Positions 44,143 through 53,704 of a stretch of DNA of 64,000 nucleotides are shown in pieces. The notes under the pieces are model-generated. The model was given only the letters and a program-made list of their open reading frames with translations, was not told the origin of the DNA and searched no databases. A program made the translations under genes and the position numbers. The DNA is from Microbacterium sp. Root53. Its GTDB lineage: Bacteria > Actinomycetota > Actinomycetes > Actinomycetales > Microbacteriaceae. The stretch is taken from the NCBI RefSeq assembly GCF_001426925.1, contig NZ_LMFR01000002.1, positions 946-64,945 of the forward strand. The letters run 5' to 3'. The first letter of the stretch is position 1; each line of letters begins with the position of its first letter.

Positions 44143-45282
44143 TCAGCCCTGGCGCGTGCTGATGATCCGCCCCTGGTCCTCGGCCGCGACCTCCTGGTAC
44201 GCGGCGAACAGGAGCGACTCGTCGGGCGCCTGCAGCACGGTCGGCTTGGCGATGTCGTCCAGCACGATGAAGCGCAGCATCCCGCCGCGCGACTTCTTGT
44301 CGCGCTGCATGGTCGCCAGCAGCGTCTGCCACGCGCCGGCGCGGTAGGTCGTCGGAAGGCCCAGCAGCTCCAGCACGCGGCGGTGCCGATCGACGACCTC
44401 GTCCGAGAGCCGCCCCGCGAGACGCGAGAGCTCGGCGGCGAACATCATGCCGACCGAGATCGCCGCGCCGTGGCGCCAGCGGTAGCGCTCGGCGTGCTCG
44501 ATCGCGTGCCCGAGCGTGTGGCCGTAGTTGAGGATCTCGCGCAGGCCGGCCTCGCGGAAGTCCTCCCCGACCACCTCGGCCTTCATCCGGATCGCCAGCT
44601 CGATGCAGCGCCGGAACTCCGGCGTGGTCACGTCCACCGCGCGGGCCGGGTCGGCCTCCACGATGTCCAGGATCTCGGGGTAGTGGATGAAGCCGGCCTT
44701 GATCACCTCGGCGAACCCGGCGAGCACCTCGTTCTCGGACAGGGTGCGCAGCAGGTCGAGGTCGGCGAGGACCGCGCGCGGCGCCCAGAAGGCGCCCACG
44801 AGGTTCTTGCCCTCGGCCGTGTTGACGCCGGTCTTGCCGCCGACCGACGCGTCGACCATGCCGAGCACCGTGGTGGGCACCTGCACGATGTCGACGCCGC
44901 GCAGCCAGCTCGCCGCGACGAAGCCGGCGAGGTCCGTGACCGCGCCGCCGCCGAAGCCCACGACCGCGTCCGTGCGGGTGAAGTCCGCCTGGCCCATGAT
45001 CTGCCAGCAGAACGCCGCGACCTCGATGCGCTTTCCGGCCTCGGCGTCGGGGATCTCGGCGAGCAGGACCTCGCGCGAGCCGAGGAGGCTCTCGCGGAGC
45101 TCGGCGGCCTGGGCCGCGAGCGTGGGCGGGTGCACGATCAGCACCTTGCGCGCCGCGGGCGGCAGCGCCTCGCCCAGACGCGCCAGGACGCCGCGCCCGA
45201 CCGTCACGTCGTAGCCGGGCGTCCCCGAGACGTGGATGACGGTCTCGTCCCCCGCGGCGGTCTGCCGGCCGGTGTCGCTCAT
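44143..45282 (-). CDS. aroB: 3-dehydroquinate synthase
   Basis: A 379-residue NAD- and zinc-dependent enzyme of the shikimate pathway that cyclises DAHP. Motifs are VVGFGGGAVTDLAGFVAASW, VDASVGGKTGVNTAEGKNLVG and the zinc-binding REILNYGHTLGHAIEHAE. ATG at 45282 overlaps the aroK stop as ATGA. A 117-base gap separates it from efp. Confidence 0.97.
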   Translation of the reverse strand: MSDTGRQTAAGDETVIHVSGTPGYDVTVGRGVLARLGEALPPAARKVLIVHPPTLAAQAAELRESLLGSREVLLAEIPDAEAGKRIEVAAFCWQIMGQADFTRTDAVVGFGGGAVTDLAGFVAASWLRGVDIVQVPTTVLGMVDASVGGKTGVNTAEGKNLVGAFWAPRAVLADLDLLRTLSENEVLAGFAEVIKAGFIHYPEILDIVEADPARAVDVTTPEFRRCIELAIRMKAEVVGEDFREAGLREILNYGHTLGHAIEHAERYRWRHGAAISVGMMFAAELSRLAGRLSDEVVDRHRRVLELLGLPTTYRAGAWQTLLATMQRDKKSRGGMLRFIVLDDIAKPTVLQAPDESLLFAAYQEVAAEDQGRIISTRQG

Positions 45283-45863
45283 GCGTGCTCCTCCTCGTGC
45301 GGCGCGTGCGCCGGCTCCTCGTGCTGTCGGACCCAGTCCGCGATCGCCGTCACGACGTCCTGCAGCGGCCCGCGCGACGTGTCGAACGCCACGTCGGCCA
45401 CCTCGCGATAGATGGGCTCGCGTGCGTCGCGGATGCGGATCCAGGTCGCGACCGGGTCCTCCTCGCCGTCCAGGAGCGGTCGCTTCTGGCTCTGGATGCG
45501 GCCGGCCACGACCTTCTCGTCGACCGTGAGCAGCACGACCCGGTGCGCTCGCAGCGCCTCCCGCGTGCCGGGATGCAGCACGGCCCCGCCGCCCAGCGCG
45601 ACGACCCCGCCGCGCCGGACGGCGTCGACCACGGTCTCGTGCTCGATCTCGCGGAAGCGCGGCTCGCCGTGCTCGGCGAAGATCTCGGGGATCGGACCGT
45701 GCGCCTTCGCGATCAGGCTGTCGGTGTCGCGGAAGCGCCGGCCGAGGGCCTTCGCGAGCCGTCGTCCGATGCTCGATTTGCCGGCCCCCATGGGGCCGAC
45801 GAGCACGACGGCCGGAGCGGGTCCGCCCGCCGCGTCGGCAGCCGGATCAGAGGGCGAGGTCAT
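45279..45863 (-). CDS. aroK: Shikimate kinase
   Basis: A 194-residue P-loop kinase that phosphorylates shikimate. Walker A is [17 protein letters not shown]; the shikimate-binding Asp is in RFRDTDSLI and Arg in [13 protein letters not shown], with GGGAVL further on. ATG at 45863 overlaps the end of aroC by 17 bases, longer than other junctions here. The C-terminal tail is His/Glu-rich. Confidence 0.95.
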   Translation of the reverse strand: MTSPSDPAADAAGGPAPAVVLVGPMGAGKSSIGRRLAKALGRRFRDTDSLIAKAHGPIPEIFAEHGEPRFREIEHETVVDAVRRGGVVALGGGAVLHPGTREALRAHRVVLLTVDEKVVAGRIQSQKRPLLDGEEDPVATWIRIRDAREPIYREVADVAFDTSRGPLQDVVTAIADWVRQHEEPAHAPHEEEHA

Positions 45864-47070
45864 GTGCGAGGTCGACGGGCTCCGACGACGTCCGCAGGCT
45901 CTCGGCGATCGACTCTACGTACGACGTCAGGTTGCGGCGGGTCTCGGCGACCGAGTCGCCGCCGAACTTCTCGAGCACGACGTCGGCGAGCGTGATCGCG
46001 ACCATCGCCTCCGCCACGACGCCCGCGGCGGGCACGGCGCACACGTCCGAGCGCTGGTGGTGGGCCGACGCCGTGTCGCCGGTCGCGACGTCCACGGTGC
46101 GCAGCGCGTGGGGAACCGTCGCGATGGGCTTCATGCCGGCGCGCACGCGCAGCACGGTGCCGGTCGACATGCCGCCCTCGGTGCCGCCCGCGCGGTCGGT
46201 GCCGCGCGCGATGCCGGCCTCGGTCGCGAACAGCTCGTCGTGCGCCTGCGAGCCGCGGCGGCGCGTGGTCTCGAAGCCGTCGCCGACCTCGACGCCCTTG
46301 ATCGCCTGGATGCTCATGAGCGCCTGGGCCAGCTTGCCGTCGAGGCGGCGGTCCCAGTGCACGTGCGAGCCGAGCCCCGGGGGCAGGCCGTACGCGAGCA
46401 CCTCGACGATGCCGCCGAGGGTGTCGCCGTCCTTGCGCGCGGCGTCGACCTCCTCGACCATGCGGGCCGACGTCTCGGCGTCGAAGCAGCGCAGCGGATC
46501 CGCGTCGAGCGCCGCGACGTCATCGGGCGTGGGCAGAGCGGCGCCGTCCGGAACGCGCACGGGCCCGATCGACAGCGTGTGGCTGACGAGGCGGATGCCC
46601 AGCTCCGACAGGAACGCGCGCGCCACAGCGCCGAGGGCGACGCGCGCGGCGGTCTCGCGGGCGCTCGCGCGCTCGAGGATGGGGCGGGCCTCGTCGAAGC
46701 CATACTTCTGCATGCCGACGAGGTCGGCGTGGCCCGGGCGCGGGCGCGTCAGCGCGGCGCCGCGGCCGCGCGACTTCTCGGTCAGCTCGACCGGCTCGGC
46801 GCTCATGACCTCGGTCCACTTCGGCCACTCGGTGTTGCCGATGCGCAGCGCGATGGGGCTGCCGAGCGTGAGCCCGTGCCTCACGCCGCCGGAGATGGTG
46901 AGCTCGTCCTGCTCGAACTTCATGCGCGATCCGCGGCCATAGCCCAGCTTGCGGCGCTGGAGGTCGGCCTGGATGTCGGCGGCCAGCAGGGGCACTCCCG
47001 CGGGGAGGCCCTCCATGACGGCGATCAGTTCGGGGCCGTGCGATTCGCCGGCCGTGAGCACGCGGAGCAT
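45847..47070 (-). CDS. aroC: Chorismate synthase
   Basis: A 407-residue FMN-dependent enzyme that makes chorismate from EPSP. Signatures: [21 protein letters not shown], the [15 protein letters not shown] loop, [12 protein letters not shown] with the catalytic His, and [17 protein letters not shown] at 47070 is chosen at the family N-terminus, four bases after the aroE stop; the frame extends further only as a shadow of aroE. Confidence 0.97.
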   Translation of the reverse strand: MLRVLTAGESHGPELIAVMEGLPAGVPLLAADIQADLQRRKLGYGRGSRMKFEQDELTISGGVRHGLTLGSPIALRIGNTEWPKWTEVMSAEPVELTEKSRGRGAALTRPRPGHADLVGMQKYGFDEARPILERASARETAARVALGAVARAFLSELGIRLVSHTLSIGPVRVPDGAALPTPDDVAALDADPLRCFDAETSARMVEEVDAARKDGDTLGGIVEVLAYGLPPGLGSHVHWDRRLDGKLAQALMSIQAIKGVEVGDGFETTRRRGSQAHDELFATEAGIARGTDRAGGTEGGMSTGTVLRVRAGMKPIATVPHALRTVDVATGDTASAHHQRSDVCAVPAAGVVAEAMVAITLADVVLEKFGGDSVAETRRNLTSYVESIAESLRTSSEPVDLAHDLAL

Positions 47071-47074
47071 GCCC

Positions 47075-47935
47075 CTAGTCTCCCATGAGCGCGGAGCGCA
47101 TTTCGGCACGCACCTCGTCCTCGGACGGCAGGGGCGCCTCGACAGAGCCGGTCGCGAAGATCCGCACCTGCAGCACGGCCTGGTGCAGCAGCATCCCGTG
47201 CCCGGGGATCGCCGCGCCGTCGGTCCACCGCGCCGCGAGGTGCGACGGCCACGGGTGGTAGGCCACGTCGAACAGCGGCCCGCCCGGCATGGCGATCGCT
47301 TCGGCGTGCGCCTCGGGCAGCTCGGCGCCGCCCGGCAGCGCGCTGATCGTGAGGTCGACGGCCGGATGCGGCCCGCCGAACGGCTCGACCGTGACCGCGA
47401 GCCCCATGCGCTCCCCCAGCGCGACGAGCGACGCGGCCCGTTCGGGCCGGCGCGAGACGATGGAGCCCGTCCGGGCGCCGAGCTCGGCCGCGGCGACCAG
47501 GGCCGATGCCGACGTCGCTCCGGCCCCGACGATGCGCACCGAGCCGAGCGCGGCGATCGACGCGTCCCCGAGGGCCGCGACGATGCCGCCCACGTCGGTG
47601 TTGAACCCGATGGGCGCATCCGAGGGCGCGCCGTGCGGCCGGGCGACGTCCGCGCCCGGAAGCAGCAGCGTGTTGACCGCGCCCGTCAGCTCGGCGCGGC
47701 GGTCGCGCCATCCGCTCGCCGCCCACGCGTGCTCCTTGAGCGGCATGGTCACGGCCAGCCCGCGCCACGAGTCGTCGAGCGAGGCGAGCGTGTGGTCGAA
47801 GGCGTCGGCGGGCACCCGGACGCGCTCGAACGTCCAGTCCAGGCCGAGCCGCGCGTAGGCGGCGCCGTGCAGCTGCGGCGAGCGGCTGTGCGCGATCGGG
47901 TCGCCCCAGACCGCGAGGCGGGTGGATCCGGTCAC
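47075..47935 (-). CDS. aroE: Shikimate 5-dehydrogenase
   Basis: A 286-residue NADP-dependent reductase. The substrate site is [21 protein letters not shown] and the catalytic Lys is in [26 protein letters not shown] holds the conserved Asp. The nucleotide fold contains [17 protein letters not shown] at 47935 starts one base after the mltG stop. It could be a relative such as a quinate dehydrogenase, but its location with aroC, aroK and aroB supports AroE. Confidence 0.93.
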   Translation of the reverse strand: MTGSTRLAVWGDPIAHSRSPQLHGAAYARLGLDWTFERVRVPADAFDHTLASLDDSWRGLAVTMPLKEHAWAASGWRDRRAELTGAVNTLLLPGADVARPHGAPSDAPIGFNTDVGGIVAALGDASIAALGSVRIVGAGATSASALVAAAELGARTGSIVSRRPERAASLVALGERMGLAVTVEPFGGPHPAVDLTISALPGGAELPEAHAEAIAMPGGPLFDVAYHPWPSHLAARWTDGAAIPGHGMLLHQAVLQVRIFATGSVEAPLPSEDEVRAEMRSALMGD

Positions 47936-47936
47936 G

Positions 47937-49316
47937 TCAGCAGCCCGAGTCCGGGTTCGCCTCGCACCATGCGTGCCACTGCTCGATGGCCCGCTCGTGC
48001 TCGCCCAGCGTCTCGCTGAACACCGTCTCGCCCGTGTCGAGGTTGACCGTCACGAAGTACTGCCACGGACCGTCGACCGGGTTCATGGCGGCGTCGATCG
48101 CGAGGTCGCCGGGGTTGGCGATCGGCCCGACGGGCAGACCGGGGTGCACATAGGTGTTCCACGGGTTGTCGTCCCGCAGCGCCTCCTCCGAGCTGCTCAC
48201 GGTGCCGTCGTGCATCTCGCCGTAGCCGTACTGCGCGGTGGAGTCCATCTGCAGCAGGCCGTCGGTGTCCGAGATCGACTCGTCGAGGCGGTTGTAGATC
48301 ACGCGGGAGACCTTGTAGAAGTCGTCCTCGAAGCGCGCCTCGCGCTGGATGATCGACGCGACCGTCAGGATGCGCTGCTCCTCCCCCGCGGGCACGCCCG
48401 CCGACGCGAGCGACTCGCGCGTGCGCTCGACCATGGTGCGCACGACGTCCTCGGCCGTGACTCCCGGGTCGAACGTGTAGTACGCGGGGAACAGCCAGCC
48501 CTCGAGGCTGTCGGCGGCGACGTCGTAGGCGGCGGGGTCCTCGACGGCGGCCTGCAGCTCATCGAGCGGCATCGCGAGGCCGGCGGCGGCCGCCTCCAGC
48601 GTCGCGTCGACCGTGAGCCCCTCCGGCACCGCGAAGGCGTTCTCGAGCTTGTTTGCGGGGTCCTCGATCGCGGCCAGCGCCGCCTCGGAGGTCATCTTCT
48701 GCTGCAGCCGGTAGGCGCCCGGGTAGAACGGCTGGGCGGGATCGTTCTCGACCAGGTAGTCGTAGAACGACGTCGGCTTGAGCGTGACCCCCGCGTCGTA
48801 CAGCTTCTGCGAGATGATCTCGCCGCCGTCGCCCTCCTCGATCGTGACCACGGCCTCGCCCGTCGCCTCGCCGGGCTCGTAGTCGGACGGGCCGTCCCAG
48901 CCCAGGAACGCCGCGATCCGTCCGCCGTAAGTGTTCGCCACCCAGAACCCGCCCGCGGTGAGCCCGCCGGCGATGATCGCGAAGACGATCAGCGCGACGA
49001 GGCAGCCCCGCCCCCGCTTCTTCGGCTTGGTGTCGACCATGTTCTCGGGGACGAACAGGTCCTCGAGAGACGCCGGCAGCTGCGCGTCCGGGGCCGGCTC
49101 GCTCTCCTCGCGCGCCGCCGTCTCGGCGAGCGTCGCGGGACGCGTCCGCTCCGACGGCGCGGGCGCCGGGTCGGCGGGCGCCGCATCCGCGGCCGACGGA
49201 CCTACCGCCGCGGGCGTCCCCTCTCCCGGCGCCGCCGGCTCCTGGGGGGCGCTCCCGCCGAGCCGCGCCTGGCGGCGGGTCAGCGGGGTGCTCTGGTCGC
49301 TCGAGGGATCGGTCAT
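47937..49316 (-). CDS. mltG: Endolytic murein transglycosylase
   Basis: A 459-residue membrane protein that cuts nascent peptidoglycan strands (YceG family). The first 100 residues are a cytoplasmic Ala/Pro-rich region, a transmembrane segment lies at about 100-125 (LVALIVFAIIAGGLTAGGFW), followed by the LysM-like and catalytic domains. The catalytic Glu is in VASIIQREARFEDD; LQMDSTAQYGYG and NTYVHPGLPVGPIANPG are conserved. It lies between ruvX and aroE, the standard actinobacterial arrangement. Confidence 0.95.
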   Translation of the reverse strand: MTDPSSDQSTPLTRRQARLGGSAPQEPAAPGEGTPAAVGPSAADAAPADPAPAPSERTRPATLAETAAREESEPAPDAQLPASLEDLFVPENMVDTKPKKRGRGCLVALIVFAIIAGGLTAGGFWVANTYGGRIAAFLGWDGPSDYEPGEATGEAVVTIEEGDGGEIISQKLYDAGVTLKPTSFYDYLVENDPAQPFYPGAYRLQQKMTSEAALAAIEDPANKLENAFAVPEGLTVDATLEAAAAGLAMPLDELQAAVEDPAAYDVAADSLEGWLFPAYYTFDPGVTAEDVVRTMVERTRESLASAGVPAGEEQRILTVASIIQREARFEDDFYKVSRVIYNRLDESISDTDGLLQMDSTAQYGYGEMHDGTVSSSEEALRDDNPWNTYVHPGLPVGPIANPGDLAIDAAMNPVDGPWQYFVTVNLDTGETVFSETLGEHERAIEQWHAWCEANPDSGC

Positions 49317-49325
49317 GGGCGGTGT

Positions 49326-49793
49326 CTACTCCTCCGGGTGGCCGGCCGGGCTGCCGGCGGCCGCCCCGGTGCGCTTCTCGCTGTCGATGGCGTGCTGGAG
49401 CAGCACCACCGCGGCGACCTGATCGACAATGCTACGAGACCCCTTCTGGGATCGTCCGGACTGACGCAGCGCCGTGTGGGCGCTCACGGTGCTGAGCCGC
49501 TCGTCGACGAGCCGGACCGGCGCCGGCTGCGCGGCCGCGAGCTGCGCGGCGAACTCGCGGGCGTCGGCGGTCGAGGGGGTGTCCTCGCCGCGCATGTTGA
49601 GCGGCAGGCCGACGACGATCTCGAGCGGCTCGTACTCGGACGCCAGCTCCACCAGGCGCGCGATCGAGCGCTCGTCGCGCGGCACGGTCTCGACCGGCAC
49701 GGCCAGCATGCCGTCGGGATCGCTGCGCGCCACGCCGATGCGGGCCCGGCCGACGTCCACGCCGAGACGCACCCCGCGGCGGAACCCGCTCAC
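49326..49793 (-). CDS. ruvX: YqgF/RuvX family nuclease (pre-16S rRNA or Holliday junction processing)
   Basis: A 155-residue RNase H-fold protein. LGVDVGRARIGVARSD holds the first catalytic Asp, VVGLPLNMRGEDTP and RLVDERLSTVSAHTAL give the other conserved residues, and the final Asp lies in RSIVDQVAAVVLLQ. E. coli YqgF matures 16S rRNA, while other members resolve Holliday junctions; the sequence alone does not choose. GTG start with a weak ribosome site. It sits between alaS and mltG. Confidence 0.93.
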   Translation of the reverse strand: MSGFRRGVRLGVDVGRARIGVARSDPDGMLAVPVETVPRDERSIARLVELASEYEPLEIVVGLPLNMRGEDTPSTADAREFAAQLAAAQPAPVRLVDERLSTVSAHTALRQSGRSQKGSRSIVDQVAAVVLLQHAIDSEKRTGAAAGSPAGHPEE

Positions 49794-49824
49794 GAGCGAG
49801 CCCCGGCGATCCGGGCGGATCCGG

Positions 49825-52485
49825 TCATGCGGCCTGAAGGACCGCGCGGACCGCGTCGAGCGCCGCGGGCTCGGCCGAGGCGTCGGCGCCGGCGCCCTGC
49901 GCCATGTCGTCGCGCCCGCCGCCGCGTCCGCCCAGCTTCTCGAGCGCGACCTTGACCAGCGCGCCGGCCTTGGCGCCGGCGGCGCGGGCGGCCTCGTTGG
50001 TCGCGACGATCGCGAGCACCTTGTCGCCGGCCGTGCCGGTCAGGACGACCACGCCGGCATCGGAGCCGAGGCGCTCGCGCACCGACGTGGCGAGGCTGCG
50101 CAGATCGTCGGCCGATCCGACGGCGCCGACCGACTGCGCGACCAGGTTCACAGCGCCCGCACGCTGCGCGGTCTGGGCGAGCGCGGGCACGCGGTCGGCG
50201 AGCGCACGGGCCTCGTACGCCGCGATCTTCTTCTCCGCCGCCTTCAGGCTTGCGGTGAGCTCCGCGATCCGGGCAGGGAGCTGGTCCTTGGGCGCCTTGA
50301 GCGACGCGGAGAGCTCCGCGACGAGCGCGCGCTCGGCGGTCAGCTCGCGGAACGCGTCGAGACCCACGAGGGCCTCCACGCGGCGGTTCGAGGCGCCGAC
50401 CGACGACTCGCCGATCAGGCTGATGAGCCCGATCTCGGCGCTCGCGGACACGTGCGTGCCACCGCAGAGCTCGCGCGACCACGGGCCGCCGATGTCGACC
50501 ATGCGGACCTTCTCGCCGTACTTCTCGCCGAACAGCGCCATGGCGCCCGCGGCCTTCGCCTCGTCGAGCGACACCACGCGTGTCGTGACCTCGAGGTTGT
50601 CGCGGACCGCGTTGTTGGCGATCTCCTCGATCTCCGAGCGGGTCTCGGGGCTCAGGGCCTGGCCCCACGTGAAGTCGAAGCGCAGGTAGCCGGCGCGGTT
50701 GAGCGAGCCCGCCTGCGTCGCGCCCTTGCCCAGCGTGTCGCGGAGCGCGGCGTGCACCAGGTGCGTGGCCGAGTGTGCCTGCTGCGCCGAGCGGCGGTTG
50801 GCGGCGTCCACGATCGTGGTGGCGGGCTGGTCGACGCCCACCTCGCCCCGCGTGACCTCGACCGTGTGGCTGACGAGGCCAGGCACAGGGCGCTGCACGT
50901 CGAGCACCTCGAGCTCGTAGCCGGGGCCGACGATCGTGCCCTTGTCCGCGACCTGGCCGCCCGACTCCGCGTAGAGCGCGGTCTCGGCGAGGATGACCTC
51001 GGCGATCTGCCCCTCGGTCGCGCGCCCGGCCGACACGCCGTCGACCAGCACGCCGAGCACGCGCGTCTCGGTCTCGAGGTCGGTGTAGCCCGTGAAGACG
51101 GTCTCGCCGAACGCGCGGAACTCGCGGTAGACGCTGACGTCCGCGAGCGCGCGCTTGCGCGAGCGGGCGTCCGCCTTGGCGCGCTGCTTCTGCTCCTGCA
51201 TGAGGGAGTCGAAGCCCGCGCGGTCGACGCCGAGCCCGGCCTCCTCGGCGATCTCGAGGGTCAGGTCGATCGGGAACCCGTACGTGTCGTGCAGCAGGAA
51301 CGCCTGGTCGCCCGCGAGCGTGGCGCCGCCCTCGGCCTTGGTCTTGGCGACCGCGGTGTCGAGGATGGTAGACCCCGACGACAGCGTCCGCAGGAAGGTC
51401 TCCTCCTCGGCGAACGCGTACGACGAGATGCGCTGCCAGTCGGTCTCGACGACCGGGTAGGCGTCCTTCATGGCGTCGCGCGACGCCTCGAACAGCGCGG
51501 GGAACGTCGCCTCCTCGACGCCGAGCAGGCGCATGGCGCGCACGCTGCGACGCATCAGGCGGCGCAGGATGTAGCCGCGGCCCTCGTTCGACGGCGTCAC
51601 GCCGTCCGACAGCAGCATGAGCGACGAGCGGACGTGGTCGGCGATGATGCGGAAGCGCACGTCGTCCTCGTGCACGGCGCCGTAGCGGCGGCCCGACAGC
51701 TCCGAGGCGCGGTCCAGCACCGGGCGGACCTGGTCCGTCTCGTACATGTTCTCGACGCCCTGCTTCAGGAACGCGACGCGCTCGAGCCCCATGCCCGTGT
51801 CGATGTTCTTCGCGGGCAGCTCGCCCACGATGTCGAACTCGGTCTTCGAACGGACGTTCTCGATCGCGTTCTGCATGAACACGAGGTTCCAGATCTCGAG
51901 GAAGCGGCTGTCGTCGACCGCCGGGCCGCCCTCGGCGCCGTAGGCGGGACCGCGGTCGAAGTAGATCTCCGAGCAGGGGCCGGCGGGGCCGGGCTGACCG
52001 GTCGTCCAGAAGTTGTCCGCGCGGCCCATCCGCTGGATGCGGTCGGCCGGCAGGCCCGCGACCTTCTGCCACAGCGCGGCGGCCTCGTCGTCGTCCTCGT
52101 ACACCGTGACCCAGAGGTCGCGCTCGGCGAAGCCCAGGCCGCCGTCGGCCTCCGAGGAGGTCAGCAGCTCCCAGGCGTACGCGATCGCGCCCTCCTTGAA
52201 GTAGTCGCCGAACGACCAGTTGCCGAGCATCTGGAAGAACGTGCCGTGGCGGGCGGTCTTGCCGACCTCCTCGATATCGTTCGTGCGGATGCACTTCTGC
52301 ACGTCGGCGGCGCGCGGGTACGGCGCGGGCACCACTCCCGTGAGGTACGGGATGAACGGCACCATGCCGGCGATCGTGAACATGATCGACGGGTCGTCGC
52401 TCACGAGCGAGGCCGACGGCACGATGGTGTGGTCGTTCTTCTCGAAGTAGTCGAGGTAGCGCTGCGCGATCTCCGCGGTCTTCAT
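49825..52485 (-). CDS. alaS: Alanyl-tRNA synthetase
   Basis: An 886-residue class II enzyme. The N-terminal catalytic domain opens with AQRYLDYFEKNDHTIVPSAS and FTIAGMVPFIPY. The editing domain carries its zinc-binding residues in HSATHLVHAAL (HxxxH) and LCGGTHVSASAEIG. The C-terminal glycine-rich C-Ala domain ends near GGRGGGRDDMAQGAG. Full length. No T-box-like leader is seen in the 109 bases before it. Confidence 0.97.
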   Translation of the reverse strand: MKTAEIAQRYLDYFEKNDHTIVPSASLVSDDPSIMFTIAGMVPFIPYLTGVVPAPYPRAADVQKCIRTNDIEEVGKTARHGTFFQMLGNWSFGDYFKEGAIAYAWELLTSSEADGGLGFAERDLWVTVYEDDDEAAALWQKVAGLPADRIQRMGRADNFWTTGQPGPAGPCSEIYFDRGPAYGAEGGPAVDDSRFLEIWNLVFMQNAIENVRSKTEFDIVGELPAKNIDTGMGLERVAFLKQGVENMYETDQVRPVLDRASELSGRRYGAVHEDDVRFRIIADHVRSSLMLLSDGVTPSNEGRGYILRRLMRRSVRAMRLLGVEEATFPALFEASRDAMKDAYPVVETDWQRISSYAFAEEETFLRTLSSGSTILDTAVAKTKAEGGATLAGDQAFLLHDTYGFPIDLTLEIAEEAGLGVDRAGFDSLMQEQKQRAKADARSRKRALADVSVYREFRAFGETVFTGYTDLETETRVLGVLVDGVSAGRATEGQIAEVILAETALYAESGGQVADKGTIVGPGYELEVLDVQRPVPGLVSHTVEVTRGEVGVDQPATTIVDAANRRSAQQAHSATHLVHAALRDTLGKGATQAGSLNRAGYLRFDFTWGQALSPETRSEIEEIANNAVRDNLEVTTRVVSLDEAKAAGAMALFGEKYGEKVRMVDIGGPWSRELCGGTHVSASAEIGLISLIGESSVGASNRRVEALVGLDAFRELTAERALVAELSASLKAPKDQLPARIAELTASLKAAEKKIAAYEARALADRVPALAQTAQRAGAVNLVAQSVGAVGSADDLRSLATSVRERLGSDAGVVVLTGTAGDKVLAIVATNEAARAAGAKAGALVKVALEKLGGRGGGRDDMAQGAGADASAEPAALDAVRAVLQAA

Positions 52486-52594
52486 CTGGGGTGCTTCGTC
52501 CTTGACTGAGGGGTGCCGCGGGGCCCGGGATCGGGCGTGCGGCCGTGCATGCGGGAGCGGCCGCCTCGGGACGGCAGCCGGCGAGGAGCGGGGG

Positions 52595-52792
52595 TCAGGC
52601 GGCCGGCAGGTCGCCCGCCGACGACCGGCGCGCCTCCTCGGTGCGGTACGCCTCGCCGATGCGCTCGACGAACTCGTCGATGCGCGCGTCGATGTCGGCC
52701 AGCACCTCGGCCCCGCGCGGGTCCTTGTTCAGGAAGTGGGCCGCGACGAAGCCGCCGACGATGCCGAGCAGGAACCACAGCACGTTCTTCAT
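52595..52792 (-). CDS. Small membrane-anchored protein between rpsD and alaS
   Basis: A 65-residue protein with an N-terminal hydrophobic segment (about 4-21, VLWFLLGIVGGFVAAHFL) followed by a charged helical tail (ADIDARIDEFVERIGEAYRTE). ATG at 52792 is chosen because GGAGG lies nine bases upstream; the frame extends 40 codons further without homology. Similar short proteins occur at this place in related genomes, but no function is known. It looks like a single-pass membrane protein with a cytoplasmic coiled tail. Confidence 0.72.
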   Translation of the reverse strand: MKNVLWFLLGIVGGFVAAHFLNKDPRGAEVLADIDARIDEFVERIGEAYRTEEARRSSAGDLPAA

Positions 52793-52866
52793 GTCACCCA
52801 TCCTCCGGTCGGTCGCCGCGGGACGCGGCGTCGTTCCATCGTAGACGGATCGCGGGCCCGAGACGG

Positions 52867-52904
52867 CGAGAGGGCGCCGGGGCCGAGGCCCCGACGCCCT
52901 CTCG
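52867..52904 (-). terminator. Long hairpin after rpsD
   Basis: A stem of about 18 pairs with one mismatch (arms starting CGAGAGGGCG and ending CGCCCTCTCG) lies 15 bases after the rpsD stop. There is no clear T-run after it. Confidence 0.65.
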
Positions 52905-52918
52905 GACGACACGCTGGA

Positions 52919-53548
52919 TCAGCGGGCGGCGTAGTACTCGACGACGAGCTGCACGTCACACGTGACGGGCACCTCGGCGCGCTTCGGGCGACGCACGAGC
53001 TTCGCCTGGAGCTTGTCGAGCTCGACCTCGAGGTAGCCCGGGACGTTCGGGAGGACCTCGGCGTGACCGCCGGCGGCCGCGACCTGGAAGGGCTCGAGGC
53101 CCTCGCTCTTGGCCTTGACCTCGATGGTCTGGCCCGGCTTCACGCGGAACGACGGGCGGTCCACGATCTTGCCGTCGACGAGGATGTGGCGGTGCACCAC
53201 GAACTGACGGGCCTGCGCGGTGGTGCGGGCGAAGCCCGAGCGCAGCACGAGCGCGTCGAGGCGCATCTCGAGGAGCTCGACCAGGTTCTCACCGGTCAGG
53301 CCCTCGGTGCGGCGCGCCTCGTTGAACGCGATGCGGAGCTGCTTCTCGCGGATGCCGTACTGCTCGCGCAGACGCTGCTTCTCGCGCAGACGGACGGCGT
53401 AGTCGCTGTCGGCCTTGCGCTTGGTGCGGCCGTGCTGGCCGGGGCCGTACGGGCGCTTCTCGAGGTAGCGGGCGGCCTTGGGCGTCAGCGCGATGCCCAG
53501 GGCGCGGGAGAGGCGGACCTTGCGGCGGTCCTGCGACTTGGTGGTCAT
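52919..53548 (-). CDS. rpsD: 30S ribosomal protein S4
   Basis: A 209-residue primary 16S rRNA-binding protein. It opens with KSQDRRKVRLSRALGIALTPKA and contains the S4 RNA-binding domain (RLDALVLRSGFARTTAQARQ, VHRHILVDGKIVDRPSF). The zinc-finger cysteines found in some S4 proteins are absent. It stands alone instead of in the alpha operon, as usual in actinobacteria. It has a good ribosome site (AAAGGAAA) and a leader of about 130 bases. Confidence 0.97.
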   Translation of the reverse strand: MTTKSQDRRKVRLSRALGIALTPKAARYLEKRPYGPGQHGRTKRKADSDYAVRLREKQRLREQYGIREKQLRIAFNEARRTEGLTGENLVELLEMRLDALVLRSGFARTTAQARQFVVHRHILVDGKIVDRPSFRVKPGQTIEVKAKSEGLEPFQVAAAGGHAEVLPNVPGYLEVELDKLQAKLVRRPKRAEVPVTCDVQLVVEYYAAR

Positions 53549-53679
53549 GATTTCCTTTCACGAGGCCGCGACTGTCGCGACGCTCGGACGTACAGTCCCG
53601 CTTCATCCGGTCACAGGCGTACGTCTACCCGCCTGGGGGATGTGCGAAGAGGGATGTGCCCCGATTTCAGAGCCGATCA

Positions 53680-53685
53680 AGCTTA
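53680..53685 (-). promoter_or_regulatory. Candidate -10 element of rpsD
   Basis: The minus strand reads TAAGCT shortly after the rarA stop. It would give a leader of about 125 bases for rpsD, containing short inverted repeats such as CGCGAC...GTCGCG near 53570. No good -35 is seen. Confidence 0.35.
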
Positions 53686-53704
53686 CCAGACCGGGCCCGT
53701 CGCC

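Noticed and set aside
52486..52594. T-box riboswitch upstream of alaS
   Set aside because: No T-box sequence (TGGNACC-type bulge) or terminator/antiterminator pair is present in the 109 bases.
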